A stretch of 64,000 nucleotides of DNA from Nitrospira sp. (GTDB lineage: Bacteria; Nitrospirota; Nitrospiria; Nitrospirales; Nitrospiraceae): the NCBI GenBank assembly GCA_015709715.1, contig CP054184.1, positions 3,581,001-3,645,000 on the forward strand, in the 5' to 3' direction. Of the stretch, positions 1-9,028 are shown in pieces (position 1 is the stretch's first letter; each line of letters begins with the position of its first letter). A model generated the notes under the pieces. It did not search any database, was not told where the DNA came from, and was given only the letters and a program-made list of their open reading frames with translations. The position numbers and the translations under genes were made by a program.

Positions 1-1
1 C

Positions 2-373
2 ATGTTGGCGTTGAAGACTGTGCTGGCGGAGACTGATCAAGTACCGATTCTGATTTTCGACGAGGTCGATGCCGGCGTGGGCGGAGCCGTTGCGGAGGTG
101 ATGGGGGCTCGTCTTCGCGAGCTCAGTCAACACCATCAGGTGTTGTGCGTGACCCACTTGCCACAGGTGGCATCTCAGGCCCATGTGCATTTCCTGGTGC
201 GGAAACAGGTTCGCCAGAATCGGACCGTGACGGAGGCGCGCTTGTTGACGCCCCTCGAACGAGAGGAAGAGGTGGCGCGCATGCTGGCAGGTGTGACGGT
301 GACGAAAAACGCGCGTGCGGCGGCCGCCGAGATGATCGGCAATGTGAAGGGCCAGCGGTCTCGGTCGAGTTAG
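2..373 (+). CDS. recN: DNA repair protein RecN, C-terminal fragment (5' end outside window)
   Basis: Last ~123 residues of RecN, the SMC-like ATPase that acts in double-strand break repair. The visible part holds the Walker B/D-loop region (ILIFDEVDAGVGG) and the following switch histidine segment (VLCVTHLPQVASQA), both typical of the RecN C-terminal ATPase lobe. The Walker A half and coiled coil lie upstream of the window. The gene ends at 373 and overlaps by four bases the stop of the convergent response-regulator gene. Family assignment is firm; nothing can be said about the promoter. Confidence 0.93.
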   Translation: MLALKTVLAETDQVPILIFDEVDAGVGGAVAEVMGARLRELSQHHQVLCVTHLPQVASQAHVHFLVRKQVRQNRTVTEARLLTPLEREEEVARMLAGVTVTKNARAAAAEMIGNVKGQRSRSS

Positions 374-1518
374 GAGGCGGGAGAGCCGGCAGGGGCGGTG
401 GCGATCGCCAGCGCGGGCAGTGAAGATTTGCATTCTCGCACGACCCGGGCAAAGATCTCCGTGAGTCTCGGATCGAACTGAGTGCCGGCCCGTTGAGTAA
501 TGCGCAGGATTGCCTCTTCGATAGCACACGGCTGATGGCCGGGGAGGTCCACCGTCAGGTTGTCGAAGGCTTGGGCGATCGCGACGATCCGTGCGAGCAG
601 CGGAATGTTCTCACCGTGCAATCCCTGCGGGCTCTGTGCTCCGTCAAAGCGTTCGTGGTGATAGGCGACGATGTCGCCTACCTCGGCCGGGAATCCAAGC
701 GGGCGGAGCATCTTGGCACCGATCTCACCATGCTTTCCGGCCGGTGTCTGATCTGTTACGGCCTCATCCTCCTGGGCCGAATATTTGTAATCAGGGACAC
801 GTAGTTTTCCAACGTCATGCAGAAAAGCGCCCAGCGCGAGGGCCTTCTGTTCGGCGTGGGAGAGATTCAATTGGTTGGCCAGGAGCGAGGCATAAAAACT
901 GACGCGGCTACTATGGTTCAACAGTTGACGATCTTTGGCTTCCAGGAGATCCGACAGCAAAGGAATCAGCACGGCGACGTCGTCGCCGGACGAGGCGGCA
1001 TCCGGAACCGCTTTCCCTGCGAAGTAATTGGCGCGTAGGTCTTTCCACGCCTGAACCGTTTCAGCCTCTGTGCCCCACAAGGCCGTGGATAGCTTTAAAA
1101 ATGATCGAAGGTAATCCAGCCGATGTTTCTTCTCCAGCGTCTGATTGATCAACGTGATGAGCTCGGTCACGTTGAATGGTTTCAACAGGTATCCTGCCGC
1201 CCCATGGCGAATGCCTTCCATCGCCGAGGTCAGGCTGCCGTAGCCGGTGATGATAATGACTTCAATGTCGGCGTAGTCCTGCTTGATATCCTGAAGTAAA
1301 TCGAGCCCCTGCCGGTCCGGCAGTTTTTGGTCCAATGTGATGAGGTCGATGTGCTGTTCTTTCAGCACGTGAAGCGCGGATCTGGCATTGTCTGCGGTAT
1401 AAATTGTGAAAAACGGACGGAGGATGACCTTGAGCGCATCGCGCGGCCCCGTTTCGTCGTCGACGACCAGAACGGAAGGCTTTTCGCCTCGGGGATCCTG
1501 TGATGCCTGAGTTCTCAC
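370..1518 (-). CDS. Response regulator with HD hydrolase output domain (degenerate HD-GYP)
   Basis: An N-terminal receiver (about residues 14-130 from the chosen start) carries the acidic DDE pocket, a phospho-acceptor Asp near residue 63 (LITLDQKLPD) and the conserved lysine (LLKPF). The C-terminal half is an HD domain with GAFLHDVGKL and a downstream HHERFDG. RpfG-type cyclic-di-GMP phosphodiesterases continue as HHE-x-x-DG-x-GYP; here the GYP triplet is replaced by a serine/proline/glutamine stretch, so c-di-GMP hydrolysis is uncertain. A longer TTG start at 1551 exists, but GTG at 1518 has an AGGAG 6-7 bases upstream and is preferred. It lies downstream of the sigma-54 activator on the same strand (about 210 bases), so it may share its signal. 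Confidence 0.85.
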   Translation of the reverse strand: MRTQASQDPRGEKPSVLVVDDETGPRDALKVILRPFFTIYTADNARSALHVLKEQHIDLITLDQKLPDRQGLDLLQDIKQDYADIEVIIITGYGSLTSAMEGIRHGAAGYLLKPFNVTELITLINQTLEKKHRLDYLRSFLKLSTALWGTEAETVQAWKDLRANYFAGKAVPDAASSGDDVAVLIPLLSDLLEAKDRQLLNHSSRVSFYASLLANQLNLSHAEQKALALGAFLHDVGKLRVPDYKYSAQEDEAVTDQTPAGKHGEIGAKMLRPLGFPAEVGDIVAYHHERFDGAQSPQGLHGENIPLLARIVAIAQAFDNLTVDLPGHQPCAIEEAILRITQRAGTQFDPRLTEIFARVVRECKSSLPALAIATAPAGSPAS

Positions 1519-1728
1519 TCGGTCGCTCCTGGATGCACGGCCGGCTTCCAAGAAGGAAAGCGGTAAAACTCGTACCGCTCAGGTACTTTCCCTAAACAAG
1601 GCATATATAGCAGGTCCTGTTTTCTCACGCTACCAGATATTTGCGACAAGCCTGTGCTCTTCGCATGAGTATCAGGTGATGGATGCGCACATGCGTCAGG
1701 CTGTCTGATTGTTGTACGCCGCACGGTG

Positions 1729-3141
1729 TCATTCCTGCGTCGCCGCAGTGTCCGTAACCGGCCCGTTGTCTGGCCGGCTGATTCCCAACGTATCCATGCG
1801 GTACTTCAACATGCGACGACTGATGCCCAGCATGGCCGCCGCATGGGTCTGTACGTAGTTCGTACGCTTCAAGGCGTCCAGAATGATGTCCCGTTCGAAC
1901 TCCATCACCGCCTTTTCCAGGGAAAGGCGTCCAGCCAGTGTGTCGTCCCGTAGGGAGGTGGATCTGATGTCGGTACGTAGGATGTTGGGAAGGTGTTCGG
2001 GGGTGATGGTCTGCGACCCCTTCGACCAGATGAACGCCTGTTCGATGATATTTTCCATTTCGCGGACGTTTCCAGGCCATGGATAACGTGACAGCAGTTC
2101 CAACGCGTCCTTGGTGAATTCCTGCGGGGCGCGGTGTTCTTCCTCGATGCGCTTCGCCAAAAAATGTTTTGCCAGCAGGGGAATGTCCTCGCCGCGCTCG
2201 CGCAGCGGCGGTAGGTAAAGGGCGATGACATTGATGCGGTAGTAGAGGTCCTCGCGGAACTGCCCTTTGCGGACCATCTCGTCCAGGTTTTTGTTAGTGG
2301 CCGCGACAATACGGACGTCGACCTTGATGGACTGTACGCCGCCGATTCGGGTGAATTCGCGCTCCTGTAAGACGCGGAGGAGCTTGGCCTGCGTGGTGGG
2401 ACTCAGGTCCCCGATTTCGTCCAAGAACAGCGTGCCTGTATGGGCCAGTTCGAACTGGCCTACACGTCTTGCGGTGGCATCGGTGAACGAGCCCTTTTCA
2501 TGCCCGAACAGTTCGCTCTCGATCAAGGTTTCGGGCAGGGCGGCGCAGTTGAGAGCGACGAAGGGGCGTTCCTTCCTGCCACTGTTATAGTGGATGGCCT
2601 TGGCGACGAGTTCCTTTCCGGTTCCGCTTTCGCCGGTCACCAGCACCGTCGTCCGGCTATCGGCCACCTGTTCGATTTTGGCATAAATTTCCTGCATGGC
2701 CGGACTCTTGCCGATCAGGTTGTGAAAGGCATAGCGTTGCGCAACCTGCGCGCGCAGCTGCCGAACCTCTCGCTCCAGTTCACGGCTGTTCATCGCGCGA
2801 TCAACGACGATCCGTAGTTCTTCGACGTCAAAGGGCTTGGACAGGTAGTCCGCAGCTCCCAGTTTCATGGCATCGACCGCGGTCTTGACCGATTTGGTGC
2901 CGGTCAACATGATCACGGGAACCGAGTGATCTTCGGCTCGCATCGACTGGAGCGCCGCCAGCCCGTCCGTGCCAGGCAAGACGACATCGAGCAGTACCAA
3001 ATTGGGAGTGTCTTTTTTGAAGACCTGAAGGCCTTCCGCCGCATCCGCGGCCTCAAGAATGTCATAGGTCGGTTCCAGCACGGTCTTCAATGAAGCGCGA
3101 ACGCGCGGCTCGTCATCCACAAGCAGTACTCGTTTTTTCAT
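1729..3141 (-). CDS. Sigma-54-dependent NtrC-family response regulator
   Basis: 470 residues in the canonical order receiver (1-120, phospho-Asp 52 in LLDVVLPG), AAA+ sigma-54 activation domain (about 140-380, Walker A GESGTGKE, Walker B FLDEIG) and Fis-type helix-turn-helix at the C terminus (AAAMLGISRRMLKYRMDTLGIS). It should use ATP to open sigma-54 holoenzyme at target promoters when phosphorylated. The sigma-54 contact loop reads GSFTDA rather than GAFTGA, a variant worth noting. One base separates it from the upstream histidine kinase gene, so kinase and regulator are a cognate pair in one operon. Targets are unknown. Confidence 0.93.
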   Translation of the reverse strand: MKKRVLLVDDEPRVRASLKTVLEPTYDILEAADAAEGLQVFKKDTPNLVLLDVVLPGTDGLAALQSMRAEDHSVPVIMLTGTKSVKTAVDAMKLGAADYLSKPFDVEELRIVVDRAMNSRELEREVRQLRAQVAQRYAFHNLIGKSPAMQEIYAKIEQVADSRTTVLVTGESGTGKELVAKAIHYNSGRKERPFVALNCAALPETLIESELFGHEKGSFTDATARRVGQFELAHTGTLFLDEIGDLSPTTQAKLLRVLQEREFTRIGGVQSIKVDVRIVAATNKNLDEMVRKGQFREDLYYRINVIALYLPPLRERGEDIPLLAKHFLAKRIEEEHRAPQEFTKDALELLSRYPWPGNVREMENIIEQAFIWSKGSQTITPEHLPNILRTDIRSTSLRDDTLAGRLSLEKAVMEFERDIILDALKRTNYVQTHAAAMLGISRRMLKYRMDTLGISRPDNGPVTDTAATQE

Positions 3142-3142
3142 G

Positions 3143-4474
3143 TTACTCCAGTGCTGCGACGACTGTGTTGTAGTCGGCAGAGGCGGGGAGAGTCACCGTG
3201 AAGGTAGATCCCACGCCGACTCGGCTTTCGACCAGGATGTCTCCGCCGTGTTCGCGGACGATTTGATGCGCAGTCGTGAGCCCGAGCCCGGACCCATCAC
3301 TCGCGCTGTTGGTATGTTTCGTCGTGAAAAAGGGATCGAAAATATATTCCAGATGCTCCGGTGCAATGCCGCATCCCTGATCCTCGACCTGTACCTGCAC
3401 CCAGGGACGGCCGGCTTGGAGCGTGAGCGCTGTCCGAACGGTGATGTGGCCTTGTCTATCCTGCATGGCGTCCAGTGCGTTCAAGAGGAGGTTCAAGATG
3501 GCCTGCTTGATCTGTTGTCGATCGAGAGAGAGGACCGGCAGACAGGAAGCGAGGGATGTGCACAGAGGGATATTGCGTCGTGCCGCACTCGCCGACACGA
3601 ACCCTATGCAGGAGGACACGAGGTCGTTGAGATCCACTGCGCCGGGTTGTGGGGGCACCGAGCCGGCGTAGTCAAGGATCTCGTGGAGCAGGCTCTCGAT
3701 TCGATGAATATCTTCGATGGCGAGCTTACTGAATTCCGTAATGAAGACCGGATCCTGGTGGCGCTGGGGCGTCAGCTGTACAAATGTCTTAATGGAGGTG
3801 AGCGGGTTTCGGATTTCGTGAGCGAGTCCTCCAGCCAGAATCTCCAGAGAATGCAGTCGATCGGTGCGTCGCATCAAGGTTGTTGAGCGGTACGAATGGT
3901 GCTGTGCCAAGTGATGAGCCAAGGCCTGTGAAACGATCGAGGCCATGGCTTCTGCGAGCGCCGATGCCTCTTGCGCGACGGTTGTGGATCGGCGAGGGCC
4001 GAGGGTGCAGAAGCCGAGCAGACCGGCCTTGATTCTGAATGGTATGCAGACGGCGGCATCCAGCATGCTCAGGGCGAGGCCGATCGGGGTTTGAGGGACT
4101 GACGTGCGCAATCGTAGGCCGGGGTTGTGGTGGAGACCGAGGATGAGTGGGTGGTCGGACGCGACTGTGATGGGCATCGCTCCGGAACTCTGTCGTATCG
4201 CCTTGGCCACGAGGCGGTAGTGTTCCGGGTCTGATTCGCGTACCCACATGGCACCATCCGGAAGCCCGAGTTGATGAGAGAAGGTCTTGACGACACAGTC
4301 GCCGAGTGCGGAGAGATCGTCGGCCTCATTTACGGCTTCGGCGAACCGAGCGATCGTTTGCAGCAGATCCATGGTTTCCGAACGGGAACTGAGAATTCGA
4401 CTGTGGGCGTGGCGTGCCATGCGTGATGCGGCGGAGTCAATCAGTGATCGCGTGAGGCGGCTTGAGGACGTCAC
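3143..4474 (-). CDS. GAF-domain sensor histidine kinase
   Basis: 443 residues: a GAF-like sensory region (about 40-190), a HisKA dimerisation helix with the phospho-accepting His 219 (LAHEIRNPL), and a HATPase_c domain with the N box (LLLNALDAM), G1 (DQGCGI) and G2 (GSGLGL). No membrane segment is seen, so it is probably cytoplasmic. It should phosphorylate the NtrC-type regulator that follows one base downstream. The signal is unknown; the GAF domain suggests a small ligand. An internal methionine near residue 35 could be an alternative start. Confidence 0.9.
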   Translation of the reverse strand: MTSSSRLTRSLIDSAASRMARHAHSRILSSRSETMDLLQTIARFAEAVNEADDLSALGDCVVKTFSHQLGLPDGAMWVRESDPEHYRLVAKAIRQSSGAMPITVASDHPLILGLHHNPGLRLRTSVPQTPIGLALSMLDAAVCIPFRIKAGLLGFCTLGPRRSTTVAQEASALAEAMASIVSQALAHHLAQHHSYRSTTLMRRTDRLHSLEILAGGLAHEIRNPLTSIKTFVQLTPQRHQDPVFITEFSKLAIEDIHRIESLLHEILDYAGSVPPQPGAVDLNDLVSSCIGFVSASAARRNIPLCTSLASCLPVLSLDRQQIKQAILNLLLNALDAMQDRQGHITVRTALTLQAGRPWVQVQVEDQGCGIAPEHLEYIFDPFFTTKHTNSASDGSGLGLTTAHQIVREHGGDILVESRVGVGSTFTVTLPASADYNTVVAALE

Positions 4475-4528
4475 CCGATCGATGCGGAGTTACAATCAGT
4501 AGGCGGAGTATATCGGCGCCCTCTCGTT

Positions 4529-7500
4529 TCAGCCAGCGGAATCGGGTTTTTCAGCGACTACGAGGAGCACCTGTCCACCCAGAGCGCGGGTGAACCGTAA
4601 GGGACAAGGTGTGAGCGGGGAGAGGCGCGCAGTGAGGAGGGTCTCATCGAAGGTATGGAGTTGCCCGACACGAAGGGCGTGACACCATTGCGCCATCAGA
4701 TCAAGGGTACGGCGAGCGTCTCCTGTAAACTCATCGATTCCCCGTTCGTGGAAATATGGGCGACAGAACACGGCGAGATCGGCGGTGTCGGTCAGCACAC
4801 CGGCGACGAGTTTTCCGCCCGGCTTGAGTAGTCGAACGAATTCTCGGAGGGCGTGCAGGGGAGAGGGAGCGAAGCTCAACGAAAGATTGGCGACGATACG
4901 GTCGAAGGATCTGTCGGCAAAGGGGAGGACCTCGATCGACGGAGCAAGCACCCAGCTGTCTGCGATGAGAGTTGGAACAGGGCGGGATCCGGCAAGCAGG
5001 TCACCTGCAGCGCCGAGTGTGCCGAGCGCGGCGGCTCTCGCCGATTGCAGCGCGGAAACCGAGAAATCCAGGCCGACGTATCGAATGGACTGTGGCTGCA
5101 ATTGAGGTCGTGCGCGCAAGCGATACAGGCAGTTGAGAAATAGCAGTGTGACGAACGAATGCATGCCGCATCCGATATCAAGCAGCGCGACGCCCTCCTC
5201 AAACGGTTGGGAACACTGATACAGGTCATCAAGATAGCGCCAGTAGACCGGCAAGTCGTCCAATCTCGTCGTGAGTTCAGTACGGGCGGTGTAGAGACGG
5301 TTTCGAACAACGGCGTCGGGCCCATACCGGGTGCAGAGGAGATCGCGTTCGAAGCGTAGGCGAATGCCGGTGCTACGCGAGAGACTGGCCATGGGAATTG
5401 AGAGCGACGTGCCTGGATGGCCCAAGCGGCAGAGCTGGGCGAGTCGTTGCCACTCCCTCACGGACTCGTCGGATGGAGCCCCCGAGGCAAGCAGAACCGT
5501 GGACGGCACCGAGATGCAGCTGCATCGGGGCCCAAGCAGGGTGAGGAGTTCGTTGAGCAACTCCGGCGGCGGGCTTGGAATGGAGCGTTCCGTGTGAACC
5601 GCGGCGTCGGTCATGAAGATAATGTCGGTCTCGGCGCGGCTTCCATGCTCTCGAAAGACGGTGGCATCGCCGTAGTGTCCGGCAAGGGCATCAGCTAAAA
5701 ACTGATCGATGGCGAGTGGAAGCCCTAACAGATTCCCGGAGCCGAACCGTACTCCCGACTGATACTCCTGGAGAATGTTTCGCTGATGGAGTGCGGTCAA
5801 GCAGTGCTCCAGGTCAAGGGTCGGGTTAAGCAGCAGAAACCGATTTGCACGCCTCTGCCAGTCCCGTCGGCGTACTGCGATTCCTGCTGATAAATCGGAC
5901 GCGAGTAGGGTGAGTGGAGCGTCGGGCCACTTGTCATGGGCGAACGCCAGAACAGCATCGAGATCATCTTCCAAGGAGGCGTATGTCGTGTGTGCGGGAT
6001 CGCCGTCACTGAGACCGATGTGTCGGCTATGGTCGTAACGCAGGACTTGAATCCCCTGACTAGCTAGGTAATAGGCGAAGCGGACATACGCCTGCTGCGT
6101 GTGGCCATATCCTGGGCTCAGCACCACCATCGGAAGCGCGGCGGTATAGGCCTGTTTAGGCCGATCATGGTTCAACACCAGTGTGTGTCCGACTCGATTG
6201 CGCACCAGATGGGTCGTCGTGACGACCGGTGGGTCTGCCGCAGGCTCAGCCAGATCAGGAGAGGTCGCCAGCCGCGGTGCCATGATGTGGTGAAGGTGCC
6301 GCTCCTGAGTGGAGGAGAGCCGTTCGAATCGCACTCCGAGGTGGATGCGTTGGGCCTGTCTCTGTTCGCGGGAGGCTGCAACCACTCCATGGGCGCGCGT
6401 CCAAATGATGCGGCCTGCCCAAGGCTGCTCCAAGGAGTCCGTGGTCGGCGGAGGCGATGCAGTGATGAAGGCGCCGACGGGTATGAAGCGGACCGTGGTG
6501 CGATTCATCCAGGTTTCGGGCCGATCGAACAGTTCGATACAGGCGCCGTCTCGCCCGAGGTTTAACATGAGGCCCCGTGCGCGCCGTTGCCCATGGTCGG
6601 GATGAAACACATCAATAGGAACGGCGGATGTCACCCGAATCGTCTCGCGCCGATCGGAGGAGATCCTCTGCAGGATTGGGTTCGGGGGCAAATGAGATGC
6701 GGAAGTGGTCGTGCGCGGAAGAATCAGCGCTTCGAACGTGACGGCAGGGGCGCCTTCCCGCAAGGCGTCCAGTAGCGAGAGGAGCACGGTCCGATCTCGG
6801 TCGTCGGCGAGGGTGAAGGAAATGACGAGGTCTTTGATAGAGGGGAAGGTGAGGCTGCCTGAGGGCAGAGGGCGTTCCTGAACGACTCCCTCGAGCTCCA
6901 GAAAACTGACGGGAGTTCTAATCACGACATAGGCCGGCTGAAGGTGGACGGAACTCGCCAGATCGCGAAGGGTTAAGAGCGCCCCCCCGGCGCTCATATT
7001 CCGAAGGACACCGCGCAACATCGTGGTGCCGACCGAAAATTGTACGGGAATGGAAAACGACCTTCGCGGAAAGCGTCGGCGGTCCGGTGGCGTGGGGAGC
7101 ACGTCTTGTGATCCGGACTCCTGGGGTGCGGCGTTCGAATCTGAGCGATCATGGGGCGCGGAGGCTGCTTCTCCACCGGCCGGTGAGGGCAACATCGCTT
7201 CCGGGGCTTCGGGGATTCTGACCGTGATGACCAACTCCTGTCCGAGAGCCTGTTCGAATTGGATGGTTCCACCGTGGGCCTGGACGATTCGATGAGCGCG
7301 CAGGAAGTCCTCGGGGGGAAAGCTGCCTTGATGAAGGGGGCGAGCAGGGATGTGCTGCTTTGGTGCGGAACCGGTGATCTGGAAGGAGGCTGCCGTCTGG
7401 ATGGTTTCCCGGCCTTGCCGGTCCCCGCCCAGACCGATCGGGTACCCCGCTAGGGTCGTGGTTTCAGTTTGTAAATGGATCCGGGTGTTCGTGTCAGCCT

Positions 7501-8734
7501 CTCTGAAGGGAGCGTGCGCGTAGGCCAGCAGGACGCGGACGAGATCTTCGAGTGCTTGACGAGACCCCAGGACCATCGGAAGGTGAGGTGTGAACTGACA
7601 GACGAGCGACAGTCCTTCGAGTTGTGGGCTGTCGCGCATGGAGTCGACCACGGACTGCAGGATTCCCGTGAGGTCTAGGACGTCCATTCCGTCCGGTCCT
7701 GCGAGAGCGGCGAGTGCCAGCCGGCGATTTAGCTGGGAGGCGCGGGAAGCCTGCGAGATGATGGTTGTGACCTGCTGTTCAATCTGACGGTGTTGAAGCG
7801 TCTGGAGCAGGCGCTTTGAATCCTCGATTAGCGAGGCAAGAGGTTGATGCAGCTGTCGTGAAACCAGCGCGGCATCCTGAAATCGTGCCAAACGGTGATC
7901 GGCCTCGTGCAGTCGTGATTCCAGTGCGGCCATCCGTTCCAACAGGTCTTTTTGGGGCGAGAGGTCTCGCAGCGCACCGATGGTGCCGACGTACCGTTGT
8001 GTATGGTCGTAGAGCCCCTTTGCGGAGATCTCCACGGAGACGGTTGTGGTCCTGTCCTGTGGTGAGGCCTTGCGCAGCAGCACCAGCTCCTGTCGCTGGG
8101 TCGAGCGTCCACCTGCCCGTCGTTCCCCCACGTGGTAGCGAGAGGTCCCTGCCTGGGCCGGCGAAAGCACGACGGAAAAATGTCGTCCGGCAAGTTCCTC
8201 AGGTTGGTAACCAAGGAGGGTTGCTAGGCCGAGACTCACATAGATAAAACGGCCCTCACGGTCGAGTTCAAACAACAAATCGTTGAGGATCTCGGTGATG
8301 CGGAGGTGCCGCTGAAAGGTGTGGTCTAATTGAGTTTGAAGGGTTCGCTTCTCAAGCGCCTCCTGAACCGAAAAGAGCAGTTCTGTCACGAAGGCCGCCG
8401 ACTGCTTGAAAAGGAGAAAATCCGCGCCCTGCCGGATGGCTTCAAGGGCCGTCTGTGAGTCGTTGTGGTTCGTTTGCAGGAGAATGGCTGCAGCGGGAGC
8501 GGCACGGCGGATGCGGGCCAGCAGATCGAGGTCCTGGCCTTTGACTATGTTGTGGTCGAGGATGATGATCTGCCAGTCGTCTCTTCGACTGAACGTCAGG
8601 CCCTCTTCCGCGGTGTAGGCTGCTTCGATCCGGCAGGCACCGAAGAAGCCCCTCAAGCTGGAGGTGACCAGCTTGATTTCGTCCGGACGGTCATTGATGA
8701 GGAGGATGCTGAGGGCCAAGTCAGGTCGTGGCAT
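4529..8734 (-). CDS. 1401-residue fusion: receiver, PAS, degenerate kinase, two PilZ, LuxD-like hydrolase, methyltransferase
   Basis: One uninterrupted frame. Domains seen, in order: receiver 8-125 (Asp 60 in IIILDHN, Lys 110); PAS 145-262; degenerate histidine-kinase-like region 285-508 (H-box-like LHQPLASL with His 296, but no N box or G1; a G3-like tail remains); PilZ 551-655 (DRRRFPRRSF, later NMSAGG); PilZ 695-818 (DRRETIRV, later NLGRDG); alpha/beta hydrolase 840-1085 resembling LuxD acyl-transferases/thioesterases (VLSPGYGH, LRYDHSRHIGLSDG, nucleophile Ser 949 in ASDLSAGIA, NPTLDL, TDAA); class I SAM methyltransferase 1125-1395 with motif I LLDIGCG at 1184-1190 and KPGG at 1304-1307. 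Inference: cyclic-di-GMP or phosphorylation input controlling an acyl-hydrolase/methyltransferase output, perhaps acting on lipids or acyl carriers. It lies 54 bases upstream of the kinase/NtrC pair on the same strand. Confidence 0.82.
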   Translation of the reverse strand: MPRPDLALSILLINDRPDEIKLVTSSLRGFFGACRIEAAYTAEEGLTFSRRDDWQIIILDHNIVKGQDLDLLARIRRAAPAAAILLQTNHNDSQTALEAIRQGADFLLFKQSAAFVTELLFSVQEALEKRTLQTQLDHTFQRHLRITEILNDLLFELDREGRFIYVSLGLATLLGYQPEELAGRHFSVVLSPAQAGTSRYHVGERRAGGRSTQRQELVLLRKASPQDRTTTVSVEISAKGLYDHTQRYVGTIGALRDLSPQKDLLERMAALESRLHEADHRLARFQDAALVSRQLHQPLASLIEDSKRLLQTLQHRQIEQQVTTIISQASRASQLNRRLALAALAGPDGMDVLDLTGILQSVVDSMRDSPQLEGLSLVCQFTPHLPMVLGSRQALEDLVRVLLAYAHAPFREADTNTRIHLQTETTTLAGYPIGLGGDRQGRETIQTAASFQITGSAPKQHIPARPLHQGSFPPEDFLRAHRIVQAHGGTIQFEQALGQELVITVRIPEAPEAMLPSPAGGEAASAPHDRSDSNAAPQESGSQDVLPTPPDRRRFPRRSFSIPVQFSVGTTMLRGVLRNMSAGGALLTLRDLASSVHLQPAYVVIRTPVSFLELEGVVQERPLPSGSLTFPSIKDLVISFTLADDRDRTVLLSLLDALREGAPAVTFEALILPRTTTSASHLPPNPILQRISSDRRETIRVTSAVPIDVFHPDHGQRRARGLMLNLGRDGACIELFDRPETWMNRTTVRFIPVGAFITASPPPTTDSLEQPWAGRIIWTRAHGVVAASREQRQAQRIHLGVRFERLSSTQERHLHHIMAPRLATSPDLAEPAADPPVVTTTHLVRNRVGHTLVLNHDRPKQAYTAALPMVVLSPGYGHTQQAYVRFAYYLASQGIQVLRYDHSRHIGLSDGDPAHTTYASLEDDLDAVLAFAHDKWPDAPLTLLASDLSAGIAVRRRDWQRRANRFLLLNPTLDLEHCLTALHQRNILQEYQSGVRFGSGNLLGLPLAIDQFLADALAGHYGDATVFREHGSRAETDIIFMTDAAVHTERSIPSPPPELLNELLTLLGPRCSCISVPSTVLLASGAPSDESVREWQRLAQLCRLGHPGTSLSIPMASLSRSTGIRLRFERDLLCTRYGPDAVVRNRLYTARTELTTRLDDLPVYWRYLDDLYQCSQPFEEGVALLDIGCGMHSFVTLLFLNCLYRLRARPQLQPQSIRYVGLDFSVSALQSARAAALGTLGAAGDLLAGSRPVPTLIADSWVLAPSIEVLPFADRSFDRIVANLSLSFAPSPLHALREFVRLLKPGGKLVAGVLTDTADLAVFCRPYFHERGIDEFTGDARRTLDLMAQWCHALRVGQLHTFDETLLTARLSPLTPCPLRFTRALGGQVLLVVAEKPDSAG

Positions 8735-9028
8735 GGATACTTATCTGTTCCAGGTATGACGACGTCCGGTCCGGCGCCTCCCACCCGTTCACGAGTTCGG
8801 TATGGAATGAGGCGGCCGTAGTGCGCACGGGTGTTTCAATAACATACAGATTTTCTGGAAACACAGTCCGCAACCTGAGGGGAGCGCGTTACTTCGGTAG
8901 GGGGAGGCTGACGGCGCGGATCAATCAGCGGGCCTGTAGACAGACTCGGGTTCGTCTTAAAGTGCGCGACGAGGGTTGGTCCGCCGAGGCAGGGGGAGAG
9001 AATGAATGCTGGTCGGGGAACGAATCTG

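Noticed and set aside
6310..6345. GTTCGAATC tRNA T-loop-like sequence
   Set aside because: It lies inside the 1401-residue coding frame and no acceptor or anticodon stem can be folded around it.
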